In this document: positions 21,450 through 30,668 of the stretch, in pieces | Layout: each line of letters starts with the position of its first letter | Position numbering within the stretch: position 1 is the stretch's first letter | NCBI GenBank assembly: GCA_963922205.1 | Contig: CAWUHX010000027.1 | Location: forward strand, 310,001-374,000 | Length of the DNA: 64,000 nucleotides | Reading direction: 5' to 3' | Source of the DNA: Romanomermis culicivorax | Lineage: Eukaryota; Nematoda; Enoplea; Mermithida; Mermithidae | Program-made: the position numbers and the translations under genes | The notes under the pieces: model-generated | What the model was told of the DNA's origin: nothing | The model's input: the letters and a program-made list of their open reading frames with translations, nothing else | The model's database searches: none

Positions 21450-22839
21450 GTAAATTTATTGATGCTGCATCGTCTCCTAGTAGTAACACTGAACTAGATT
21501 TATTTACTGTACCTCCAAGACAAGTTGCTATTTTTAGAAGTTTTTGGTCTGAAATTCAGCTCCAAAATCCTTGTACTAATGAAGGACTCTATGAATTTGT
21601 TATTTCGCCTGATTCATATATGCTGGATTTATCAAAAAACTTTATATATGTTACTATTCGAATTATGAAAGCTAATGCTGCTGCTTGCACTTTAACATCA
21701 GATGCCAACAACAATCTCAACTGTAACATTGTAGCACCAATTAATTTGATTGGCAAAACATATTTTAAACAGATCCAAAATTATCTGAATGGAAAATTAA
21801 TATCTGATAGGTAAGTTTTATAATTAAATGTATGTTCACATGTTTTTTAATTTTAACATTTTAACATTTTAGTGGGGATAGATACGCTTACAGATCTTAT
21901 TTGGAAAGGGAATTGAACTATGGTCCTGATGCTAAATTGACACATGTTACAGCTGCTGGTTATACTTTTGAGAATGACGATGTTCTTGATATAAAGAAAA
22001 ACAAGAGTGCTTTGGAAAGAGCTCGAATGTTCAAAAACAGTATAGTTGAACTAATGGCCTGTATACATGCCGATCTATTTCTGCAAAAATGCTTTCAATT
22101 GAATCAATGTACCTTGAAAATTGATTTATACAGACATAGAGATGATTTTTATTTGCAGAAATTTATATCTACTGACAATGAAGCTTATAAGATCGAAATT
22201 GAAAGCATGTCTTCATTTATTAAAAAAATTGAAGTCACAGATAAAATTAATCTACCTATTGAATCTATGTTACAAAATACGGCTGCAAAATACCCTATTC
22301 GTTGATGTCATGTTACAAGTCTATACATAACAGCTAGTCGTTGCTTAGCTCCTCTAAACTTGTTGTTCACAGGTCCCTTACCTCATTGTCTCATTGTGGC
22401 ACTTATTGATTGTCCTGCTGCTAGGGGTGATTATTATCAAAGTCCTTCCAATTTCAAACATTTTGGGTTAAATGAAATAAAAATAACTAGCAGTACTACA
22501 ACATTACCTACTACTCTTTATAGGTTAAATTTTTAAGAAAACAATTTGCGCACTTTTGTACAGTTATTTGGAGGTGTAGGGATTGGTACAGATAAGAAGA
22601 GTAATGAAATTACTCAAAATTCTTTTACAACACATAACACACTTTTTGTTTTTGATTTGACTCCTTGCGGAATGGATGGTAATTTTTGGGAACTCGTATG
22701 TGAAGGAACCACCAGTTTACAAATGAATTTTGGCAAGGATATACCCTATGGAGGTATTGAAGCACTTATATACCCAGAATTTGACTCTCTTGTAATGATT
22801 GATAAAAATCGTGAAACTTTTACAGATTATAGTATTTAA
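21446..22839 (+). pseudogene. F54H12.2-like capsid candidate with one likely intron and two in-frame stops
   Basis: Exon 1 (21446-21810) begins with a polar leader and ELDLFTVPPRQVAIF. The reading resumes at 21873 and runs in one frame to TAA 22837-22839. Later landmarks are RSYLERELNYGPDAK, IHADLFLQ, RTFVQLFGGVGIG, FVFDLTPC and YPEFDSLVMIDKNRET. The order and spacing match the F54H12.2-like family of animal Polinton-type elements. At about 440 codons it fits a major capsid protein, although the double jelly-roll fold cannot be judged by eye. Breaks: TGA at 22303-22305 and TAA at 22534-22536, both single-codon nonsense changes in an otherwise open frame. The segment 21811-21872 is best read as an intron. 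Confidence 0.7.
21811..21872 (+). other. Probable 62-bp spliceosomal intron in the capsid-like gene
   Basis: The segment starts GTAAGT directly after AG. It ends in a T-rich tract followed by AG (TTTTAACATTTTAG). Its length is not a multiple of three and it contains a stop, yet the protein reading resumes correctly on the far side. A canonical donor, a polypyrimidine tract and an acceptor at the exact frame-restoring position make an intron likelier than a random insertion. Confidence 0.65.
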
Positions 22840-24106
22840 GTGTGCTATATATCTATATTATGTACATTTTAATTTTTTATAATAAAAAGTACTTATAGTT
22901 TTGTTTATGCTACCCTTCTCATTATCTATTGTTTAGAACTAATCTTTTAACTTATCTCTGATTATAAATGAGTTTTCTTCCTTCCTTTTTTCCTTCCTTC
23001 ATCCCCTCCTTCAGTTCTACAGTACTCTCCATAATTATCTCACACCTTCTTTTTTATCCTAAAACCTACAGAAAGCTTGATATAAAAAAAGACAACAAAT
23101 CTCAATATGAGCAACACTCTACTCTTTATGCAATCATTTTTGCACATGTTCTCTACATCTCACTTGCTCTTTTATTATTCATTGGTTCATTCATACACCT
23201 CTAATTATTTTACTACAGTAACCCTTTTTCATTTTCCATCAGATGACACACTAGAACTCTAGAGTAACAACCACTAATATAAAATGCAATAAATAAAATT
23301 TTATTGATTTTAATTTTATTTTATTTTTTTAAACAATATACAACAATAAAAAATATATACAAATATTACCTAAAAAAAGAACCTCAAGTTTTTTGAAATT
23401 TTTGCAAAAATTTTCACTTGCTCAAATTAATATATACAATTATATACCTTGACAACCACCGCACCCTCCGCTGCGGTCTCTAGGCCTAACTGCTAAAATT
23501 TTGCAAATTTTAAAAATTATCTTATTTAAAACAAAAAATTTTTGTTCTAATATATACTATATATATATCATTTTTAAATGATTACTGGTAGGAGAAAAGT
23601 CTATCAGCACTCTTTTTTATTTCTTGGTTTTTCTTACTATATTTTTCCTTGCATTGTCAAATCTATATTTTACGCATGCAAACTATTTTTTATCATAACT
23701 TTTCTTATTGTAGAAAATTTTGTAAATAACTGAAACCTTCTAGAATATTCTAGAAACAATGTTTCAATGATTTACCTAACTAATTACATACCTACATACC
23801 TACATACATACCTACATACTCACATAGAAACATACATACATACATTCAATACAAAATTATACAGTAATTAACACCTGTTCTCTGGTAAGTTTTAGGAAAG
23901 TTAACTATCTCTTTGTTATACCAGGTATTTACGGCACAATTCTGGTATTTCTTCTACTATACATTAACACCTACCTGATAGTAAAAATCTGTACCATACT
24001 TTGTTTTTAGTACAATTTAACCTGTTCATGTTTTACCTCAAAATATTACAGTAAAAGCTTATAACAATTTTTACTCTCATTACCTATAAGTCTATAGAAT
24101 CAAGAC
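22840..24106. other. Non-coding AT-rich stretch right of the Polinton-like block
   Basis: The small plus-strand frame 22968-23204 is hydrophobic and Ser/Phe-rich, with no recognised family. Around 23285-23335 AATAAA-type signals occur on both strands (AATAAATAAAATTTTATTG), which could serve as polyadenylation sites for converging transcripts. A short GC palindrome (CCGCTGCGG) lies near 23468-23476. No polymerase, ATPase or terminal repeat seen. Confidence 0.4.
23784..23852. repeat. TACATACC-type microsatellite
   Basis: Interrupted tandem copies of ACATACCT and ACATACAT span about 70 bp. Simple repeat, no coding role. Confidence 0.75.
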
Positions 24107-25219
24107 ATGTTTTTAAATATAACATCAAAACTTACTAAAAATGAGGTAATGCTAGCCCTACGCAGTGATCGACGTACTGCTGGTCAGTGTCCGTCTATTG
24201 AGCCCTTGCACTGGGTGGGAGGATATTCAACAGGTGTGAGGCTAATTTTTCATCATCCAGCATGGGTTTTTCAAACATCCAGGGTAGGCGTTTCATGAAA
24301 CCCCAAAAGGGGTTCATCCTAGCTGGATATTGCTGCCCATGCTGGCTTTTCCACCAGTTCTTGAAATCAACTGACGCCTCCTCCCAAAATACTGACACCC
24401 ACATGTCCACATTGATGGTCATAAATAAAGGCTCTAAACTAATAATATTTTTAATATTTAAATTTTATTCGTATTAATTTTGAAAATTGAAATATTCATA
24501 CTATCAAGGTACCGTAGGTCGTGTAAGTGGCCCTCAATGCGGTAATAAATGCTATAAATATCACTTCCATTTTCCTCATCGTACTTTTCATCATCATCAT
24601 CATCGTTGTCATCATTGTAGTACAAGAATAAAAATGATTCTTCTTCGGCTATTTTTCCTATTTATATCTCTTTTCCCTCATTAAACCTTTCCTGGTTTTT
24701 TCTGCTTTTTTTGGTTGAATCTTTTCAGTTTTTCTTTGAAGTTTCTAGGTTATCCCAGAAAACTATCAAATTAATAAGCACCTCATTTATTGTTTTGGTG
24801 AAGCGTCTCTTGCTACCATGTCTTATAGGACTGTTGGCCTTTTCTAGCCTTTCTAATTGGTTTTATAATCTAAATGGGCTTCAGCTGCCTAACCTTTTTT
24901 ATGTTTGTCCTGGAAAACACTCAGTATACAAAATCACATTTACCTGTATAAATCATTATGCATTATATAATGTATCAATTTATATACATAGAGTATCATG
25001 TGTGCATGCCTAACCTCAATGATTTAGTATATGTTTAACCTATGGTACAGCTTTTTGTGTATATGCACAGCGTGTTCTCTTTCTTTCTTTCTTTACTTCA
25101 TCTATTTTGGCAGCATCAATTACAGTTTCTGCACCGAGGACAGTTCTTTTTGCATCTAAAATGTCTACAATTTTCTACCCATTTTTTTATACTGAGCTTT
25201 TTTAGTCATTTTTCATAAG
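24107..25219. other. Unassigned stretch
   Basis: The minus-strand frame 24195-24422 (75 residues) is tryptophan-rich (FWEEASVDFKNWWKSQ, NPFWGFMKRLPW) and could be a fragment of something real, but I recognise no family and the region lacks supporting context. Short inverted motifs (GTTTCATGAAAC and CCCCAAAAGGGG) lie at 24290-24313. A CATCATCATC run lies near 24590-24602. Nothing else. Confidence 0.25.
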
Positions 25220-26025
25220 AGATCTTTTTGCTCATTTTTCGCAGGTAATCAACTTTATATGCGTGCATCGGTAGGAATAATGTTTCATTGCACATAAACT
25301 CTTAGAGGTTTTACATGTAGAATTGAGTATCCTGACATAAAAGATGGTTCTAATTTGGACGATTGTTCAGCATGCAGGGCTTCCAGCTGTTTTGTTAACC
25401 TGCAGACAGCGCACCTCTCATTTTGGAGTTTGAGGGCACTTTTTTTGGAAGACTTCCTCCGTGGGTGGAGGGAGTCATTTTTTATACATGCTTTCCTTTT
25501 TATTTTCCAGTTTTGCTTACTTTATTTTTGTAGTTGAACTAAATGATTATTTTGCAGTAAAACAAAAATGATACATTGCTTCAAAAGTTTTACAATAAAA
25601 CAAAAATAATACATTGATTCAAAAGTTTTTCTTTTGTTACCAAAAAATTTTTGAACTCTCCAAATTTTCTACACCCTTTTATGCCCAGCTCATTCTGGTC
25701 ATTTTTCTATAAAAGAGCTTTTTGGTCATTTTTTGCAGGTAATCAACTTTATATGCATGCACCCATAGGAATAATGTTTCATCCCATAAAGACTTTTTTA
25801 AGATTTTACGCATAGAACAGACCACTTATGACCAATCTGACCAATCTGACATTTACTGACTAGAACAGTCATTCAGGAATGGGACCTCTGACCGTATTTA
25901 CGCCTGCAGGTGGCGCCCTTTTGTCAAAGGGGGTCCGGAGGCCCAAATTTTTGAAAGACTCCCTCTGCCCATGGAGGAAGTCGTTTTTATACATGCCTTA
26001 CTTTTTATTTTGTTTTTGTATACTC
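25220..26025. repeat. Diverged direct duplication, two units offset about 500 bp
   Basis: TTTTTGCTCATTTTTCGCAG followed by GTAATCAACTTTATATGC near 25225-25263 recurs near 25720-25758. The matching continues through AGGAATAATGTTTCAT, GCGC(A)CC, GACT(T)CCTC and TTTTTATACATGC to about 25500 and 26000. The copies are diverged, and the interiors differ in length. Open frames across both copies (25355-25537 and 25879-26133) have no recognisable domain and likely reflect the duplication only. Confidence 0.6.
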
Positions 26026-26169
26026 ATTTTATTTCTTGTTTTTTATTTCCTTTTCCAATTTTGGTTCATCATCAATTTTCCTTTTTCCACCTACAGTAAC
26101 ACAACCATTACCCTAACTCCATTATTACGGTAATCCAAATATTACCATAATTCTACTATTATGGTAACT

Positions 26170-26330
26170 CGAGAAACTGTATCCTTTACCGTACGACCTA
26201 TAAATTGGTGAAAAAATCGAGCGTACATGTTTACCATACGACCTATAAATCGGCCAAAAATGACAAATTATAGGTCGTTCACAAAAGATAGGGATATGCT
26301 TAACTGTACGACCTATATGGTCCGGCCTTA
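26170..26330. repeat. Local repeats of TACGACCTATAAAT
   Basis: ACGACCTATAAAT occurs at about 26193 and 26239, a shortened copy TACGACCTATA at about 26306, and an inverted ATTATAGGTCGT at about 26266. The mixture of direct and inverted copies may be the remains of a small foldback element. Confidence 0.45.
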
Positions 26331-26939
26331 CTACTATCCTAGCTCGCCCGAAAAACCATTGGTCCATATTTAAAAAAGTCAATTATCAGCTGATGCCAAT
26401 ACATGGATCATTCCCTACCTTCATTGGAAAACTACCGAGAAAATTTTATTCTTGAAATCTATGTAATAATGACTAAATTTATCTCATGTACAACAAAATT
26501 TTATCTGTTTTTTCTTCTAACAGTCAAAATGATCAACTGAATTTTTTGACCGGTGGGTTTCTGACATGGGTGACCTTCAAGGCACAGAGTTATCCTGGAA
26601 AACGGCTAAGGTCAAGTTTTCTTTCATCCTTCAGGTCAGAAAACATTCGGTAGGATCGGGTAGCATGGTCAAAAGCTCCGATGCATCTCTAATCCCTAGA
26701 TTTATTTGTAGGATTTCATTTTTTTGTTGTAAAGTTTTTGCAATGTCTATTTGAAAAAAATTACCAGATGATGAAAAATTTTAACGTATTGAGCTCGTTC
26801 GTAAAAAAGAATTCCTGTTTAACATTTGATCCCCTGATTACAAGGACGTTAGGAAAAAACGCCATGTTTTCAATCTACTTATTTTATGGTTCGTACATGG
26901 AAAGAAATAAGTATGCATTTTAGGAGAGAAATTTTCTCG

Positions 26940-27055
26940 CGAAGTATGAACCAACTCCAAGCACGCTCGGCGAGCAAGGTGCTCGCTGAGCATCCCTGAG
27001 CATGCTCGGCGAGCATGATCGGGGCAAATTTGTTCGCCGAGCAGAAGTATGAACC
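26940..27055. repeat. GCTCGGCGAGCA palindrome cluster between GAAGTATGAACC direct repeats
   Basis: At least four copies or near-copies of the 12-bp palindrome GCTCGGCGAGCA (CGCTCGGCGAGCA, GCTCGCTGAGCA, GCTCGGCGAGCA, GTTCGCCGAGCA) lie within about 100 bp. GAAGTATGAACC flanks the cluster on both sides (about 26940 and 27045). The GC content is far above the surroundings. Confidence 0.7.
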
Positions 27056-27189
27056 GGGCTTTATGTAAAACGATTTCGCATGAAATGTGAATAAAATGTT
27101 GCTAAATATATGTTTCAATGCACACGATATCATCAAAAATTGCAAGAGCGACGTAAAAATATGCTAATTAAGTGCAGAAATATGTCTTT

Positions 27190-27330
27190 CCTATAGTCTG
27201 TTTTTTATAAAATGCTTCCAAACAGAAAGGTGACACAAATCAGTATCGTCGTCAAAATCGTTTATGTAGAGCTCTTACAGTAAAATTTTTCACTCGAAAA
27301 GATGTTAAAGGTTAGGTCAGTAAGCTCACA
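27190..27330 (-). repeat. Dispersed repeat family with CAGACTATAG end (copy 1, inverted)
   Basis: The stretch from TATAGTCTGTTTTTTATAAA to TTTTTCACTC is the inverse of 29485-29600 and related to 30245-30345, 32205-32305 and part of 57430-57450. Common landmarks are GACGATTTTGACGACA, TGATTTGTGTCAC and AAGCATTTTATAAAAA. No coding content. It could be a SINE or MITE; I found no target duplication. Confidence 0.55.
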
Positions 27331-28009
27331 ATTTCCATTCCTGTTGTTCATCAGAAAATCGTTAAAATCTGAAATACTACTTGCTTTCCAGTTTCATTAT
27401 TTAGCAGCATTTCAGAAAAAAACATACTATTATTTTTTAATTCAATACAAAAGCCTATATTGATTGACCCTACTGACTTTTTCTAATATTTTTGTAGCAA
27501 AAAACTATGAATAAGATATGTTAGAGCTTGCAAAAAATAGAATTTTCAAGAAAGATGGACAACAGGGGAATTTCGTCTTTACCTGAGTAAATTATCTAAG
27601 GGTCGTCTCTGGCTCATTATTTTTTTCGATATATGGTTCACATTTGTGGAATATCAGCATGGTGCTTTTATTTAACAAGAATATTGGTAAATTTTTTTGC
27701 ATTTCCTGTTAATGAAAATTGAAAATAAGTACTCCAAGAATCGAATTTCCATGAACTGTCAACAGATATTCTGCAGCCCCAAAATCATTTTCATTCATTT
27801 TTATAGCAAATATACTCAACAAAGGGACGAGGGGAAAAATTTCTTACGAAATGAAAAACTTTTGAATTCAAATAGGTATCCTTGTGTGCTTTTACTTAAT
27901 CAGCATATTTTCGCGTAGCTCTTGCAATTTTTGATGATATCTTGTATATTGAAATTTATATTTGGCAACATTTTATTCACATTTCGTGCAAAAACATTAA
28001 ACGTAAGGT

Positions 28010-28180
28010 TCGATGGTGTCGCGACAAAATGTCTCCAACAAAACGGCTTCAACAAAATATCCCCAACATAATGATCCCCACACAAAATGTCTCCGTACAA
28101 AATATCTCCAACGTAATGTCTTCAACAAGATATCTCCAGCAAAATGTCTCCAGCAAAATATCCCCAACTTATGATCCCTG
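28010..28180. repeat. Minisatellite, about 15-bp unit (AAAATGTCTCCAACA)
   Basis: About eleven imperfect tandem copies of a unit like AAAATGTCTCCAACA or AAAATATCCCCAACA. They produce open frames on both strands that are repeat translations and should not be called genes. Confidence 0.8.
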
Positions 28181-28189
28181 AACAACAAA

Positions 28190-28770
28190 GGTATTTCCGT
28201 GGTCTTATTGGGGAAGAGATTTTCGACTATTGGGAATTCAACGGACGCGATCACCTTACGCAAAAAAATTATCCCGTATAAAAAACAAGCATATTTCCAT
28301 GATTTTTTGACGGAAACGGTTTTCGACTGCGGAGAATTCAATGGTCACAAAAAAGTTATTCTTTACAAAAAAATTACACAAAAAAGTTATTCTGAGTGTA
28401 AACAAGAGCATTTCCACGAATTTTTGGCGGAAGGGTTTTCGACTGCGAGGAATTCAATGGATGCAGTCACTCTACACAAAAACTGTCCTGAGTGTACAAA
28501 TGCATTTCTGCGATTTTTTGGGCTGAGGGGTTTCGGCTATGGAGAATTCGATAGATGCAATCACATCACACAAAAAACTATCCTGAGTGTTAACAAACGT
28601 ATTTCCGTGATTTTTATGAGAAGGGGTTTTCGACCATGGGGAATTCAATGTACGCAGTCATTTTACACAAAAAAAATCATCCTTTGTATAAACAAAGGTA
28701 TTTCCTTGGTTTTTTGGGTTGAGGATTCTTGACCATTGGGAATTCAATAGATATAGTCACTTTACATTCT
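28190..28770. repeat. 98-bp satellite, inverted block, about six units
   Basis: The units are the inverse of those at 13355-14110. Landmarks are ATTTCCRTGATTTTT, TTTTCGACTGCGG, GGGAATTCAATG and ATCCTGAGTGTAAACAA. Spacing between matching landmarks is about 94-100 bp. Because the unit here is almost free of stops in one frame, a 177-residue frame opens at 28199-28732, but its protein is simply periodic. Confidence 0.8.
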
Positions 28771-29284
28771 GCTTACATTTGTCTTAAAAAAATAAAAAAT
28801 TCAAAAATGTTTAAAAATTATAATTGTGGGCCAAGTCTCTTAGATAATCAATTAGTGCATCATTTTCTCATGCACCGAGCCATGCATAGTCAAAACGTCC
28901 AACAATACAAGCAATTCGTTGCGCACAGTCTTGATGCTTATGCTTGTTAGGCCATGGTTGCTGATCAGCAACATACTGTTCAACTTTCATTTGGTTGATG
29001 CTTTGGTCCCTTTGTAATGCTTGAATGAAATACCAGATTGAAGGGCACTCGGCGCCAACTAATTGAAGGAACTCTCTGCGCCAGCCTTCACAGGAGTTGT
29101 TTGTTTTGGCCACTCACAAAATTTCAAAATTTAAATTGATAACAATCATGCAGGCATTCTTGGAAAGTGAGCACCCTGTATCGTCCCACATGTTATAAAA
29201 ATTCGGATCGTCAGCTGTACTTTCTACACCCCCTGTATCGCTCCATGCAGTTAAGACGGTGGTAAGCTTTGATGTATATGTTTT

Positions 29285-29430
29285 GTACAATACGTTTGTT
29301 TACACTCAGCATAGTTTTTTGTGTGATGTGACTGCATTTATCTAATTCTCCATAGCCGAAATCCCCTCAGCCAAAAAAATTGCAGAAATGTATTTGTTTA
29401 CACCCAGGATAATTTTTTTGTAAAGTGACC
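29285..29430. repeat. 98-bp satellite, partial copy in the forward orientation
   Basis: TTTGTTTACACTCAGCATAG through CCCCTCAGCCAAAAAAATTG to TTTACACCCAGGATAATTTT matches one and a half units of the 13355-14110 array. It is followed directly by CATACCTGTCATTGGG at about 29430, which resembles one end of the CATACCTGTA MITEs without a recognisable other end. Confidence 0.65.
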
Positions 29431-29484
29431 CATACCTGTCATTGGGCGAGGGGTTGGGGGAACCCCCACCCCCAGCTTGGTCGG

Positions 29485-29600
29485 ACACTATACCGAGTGA
29501 AAAATTTCACCATAAGAGCTCTATGTAGACGATTTTGACGACAGTACTGATTTGTGTCACTTTTCTATTGAAAGCATTTTATAAAAAACAGACTATGGTT
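29485..29600 (+). repeat. Dispersed repeat family with CAGACTATAG end (copy 2)
   Basis: From GAGTGAAAAATTTCACCATA to AAAAACAGACTATGG. Inverse counterpart of 27190-27330. Further relatives lie at about 30245-30345 and 32205-32305. Confidence 0.55.
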
Positions 29601-29691
29601 TAAAAACTGATATACTGTGGTAGATGGTTTAAAATCACAGCAGTAACTTTATGATTAATTTGATATGCCGTTGGTTGACAAATTCTTTTTG

Positions 29692-30158
29692 TCACCGATG
29701 ATCATTTGAAAAGTCCCAGAAATAGTACCGTAAAACAATGCAAGCTTCTAGAATCGCTGGAATAGCTCGATTTCTCTGGGTCGGACTTTCAATATCTCTA
29801 CGAATCAATTCAGTAATACCCCGATACACCTTGAATAAATCTTGACGATTAAAATCAAATCTGGGCATGAGTTTCGTATCACACAAAGCTAAGGGATTCC
29901 GTACATCTCGAAAAACTCCTTTCTGCCTCAATACTCTTTAATATTCAACACCCAAATTTTGAAAAAGCAACCACTTCAATGAAAAATTTGGGTCTAAATA
30001 CATTTTGCTCGTTGGGGAAGCAGGCTAAATTTTTGGTCTAAAAGTCGACCGATTTAGACCGACTTTTAGATTTTAGACTCTTTATGAATACAATTTGTTC
30101 TCGATTTCGGTCTAGATACCGGTCTATAGACTTTAGCCTTTTTATGAATACGGCCCCA
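29692..30158 (-). pseudogene. Harbinger (HARBI1-like) transposase N-terminal fragment plus terminal repeat
   Basis: The minus-strand frame 29692-29931 encodes RFDFNRQDLFKVYRGITELI then SPTQRNRAIPAILEACIVLR and YYFWDF. This RNRAIPA...LRYY block is the helical N-terminal domain of PIF/Harbinger transposases. The DDE nuclease region is absent. To the right (about 30010-30158) lies a terminal-repeat region with GTCTATAGACTTTAGCCTTT and TATGAATACGGCCCCA, the same terminus as the Harbinger derivative at 36238-38111. The left part of the element is missing. Confidence 0.65.
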
Positions 30159-30668
30159 GACTTTTAAGATTTTTGGATGAATCGTATGCCATATAGCGCC
30201 GAAAACCTGTGAGCTTACTCAACTAATCTCTAGCTATTTTTTGAATAAAAAATTTCATGGATATAAAAGTGTATGAACGATTACAACGACAGTGCTGATT
30301 TTTGTCCGTTTCCACCTTACAAGCATTTTATAAAAAACAGACTACAGGAATGCAATTCTATTTCCATACAGAAAAAAATATCAGGCAGAAAAAATTATAA
30401 TCATGGATTCATTTTAAGGTTACTGCTGTCGTTTTCCGATAGCAAAAAATACAAAGAAAAATATGAGATAAAGAATGAATGAAACGGAAAAAGAAAGTAT
30501 AGAAAACTTTTTTTTTGCGCCGAAATGACTGGCGTCGAACTGGCTGATACGGGAATGGCGCACCCAAACGCCCCTTTCCGGCCTATAGAAATAATCTTAC
30601 CGAAGTCTCGCCCGCAAGATTATATGTCAACCACTTGCCTGATAAAGAACGGCGTTTTATTCGCATTA

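Larger units (their letters stand above)
18064..22839 (+). mobile_element. Decayed Polinton/Maverick- or adintovirus-like gene block
   Basis: Six consecutive plus-strand genes or gene remnants: chromodomain integrase, adenain-type protease, small membrane protein, structural-type protein with conserved C-terminus, glycine/basic protein, and F54H12.2-like capsid candidate. An integrase with an adenovirus-type protease is the signature of Polinton/Maverick elements and related adintoviruses. Genes abut or overlap (integrase/protease; ATGA overlap before the capsid gene). Stops and frameshifts occur in four of the six. DNA polymerase B, packaging ATPase and terminal inverted repeats were not recognised, so this is a fragment. 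Confidence 0.75.

Noticed and set aside
24195-24422. Tryptophan-rich 75-residue minus-strand frame as a possible gene
   Set aside because: No recognisable family, no flanking exon signals, and the plus strand over it is equally open; left as an unassigned note.
28199-28732. 177-residue open frame on the plus strand
   Set aside because: It is a translation of six units of the 98-bp satellite; the protein repeats with the same period and the unit is non-coding in the other array.
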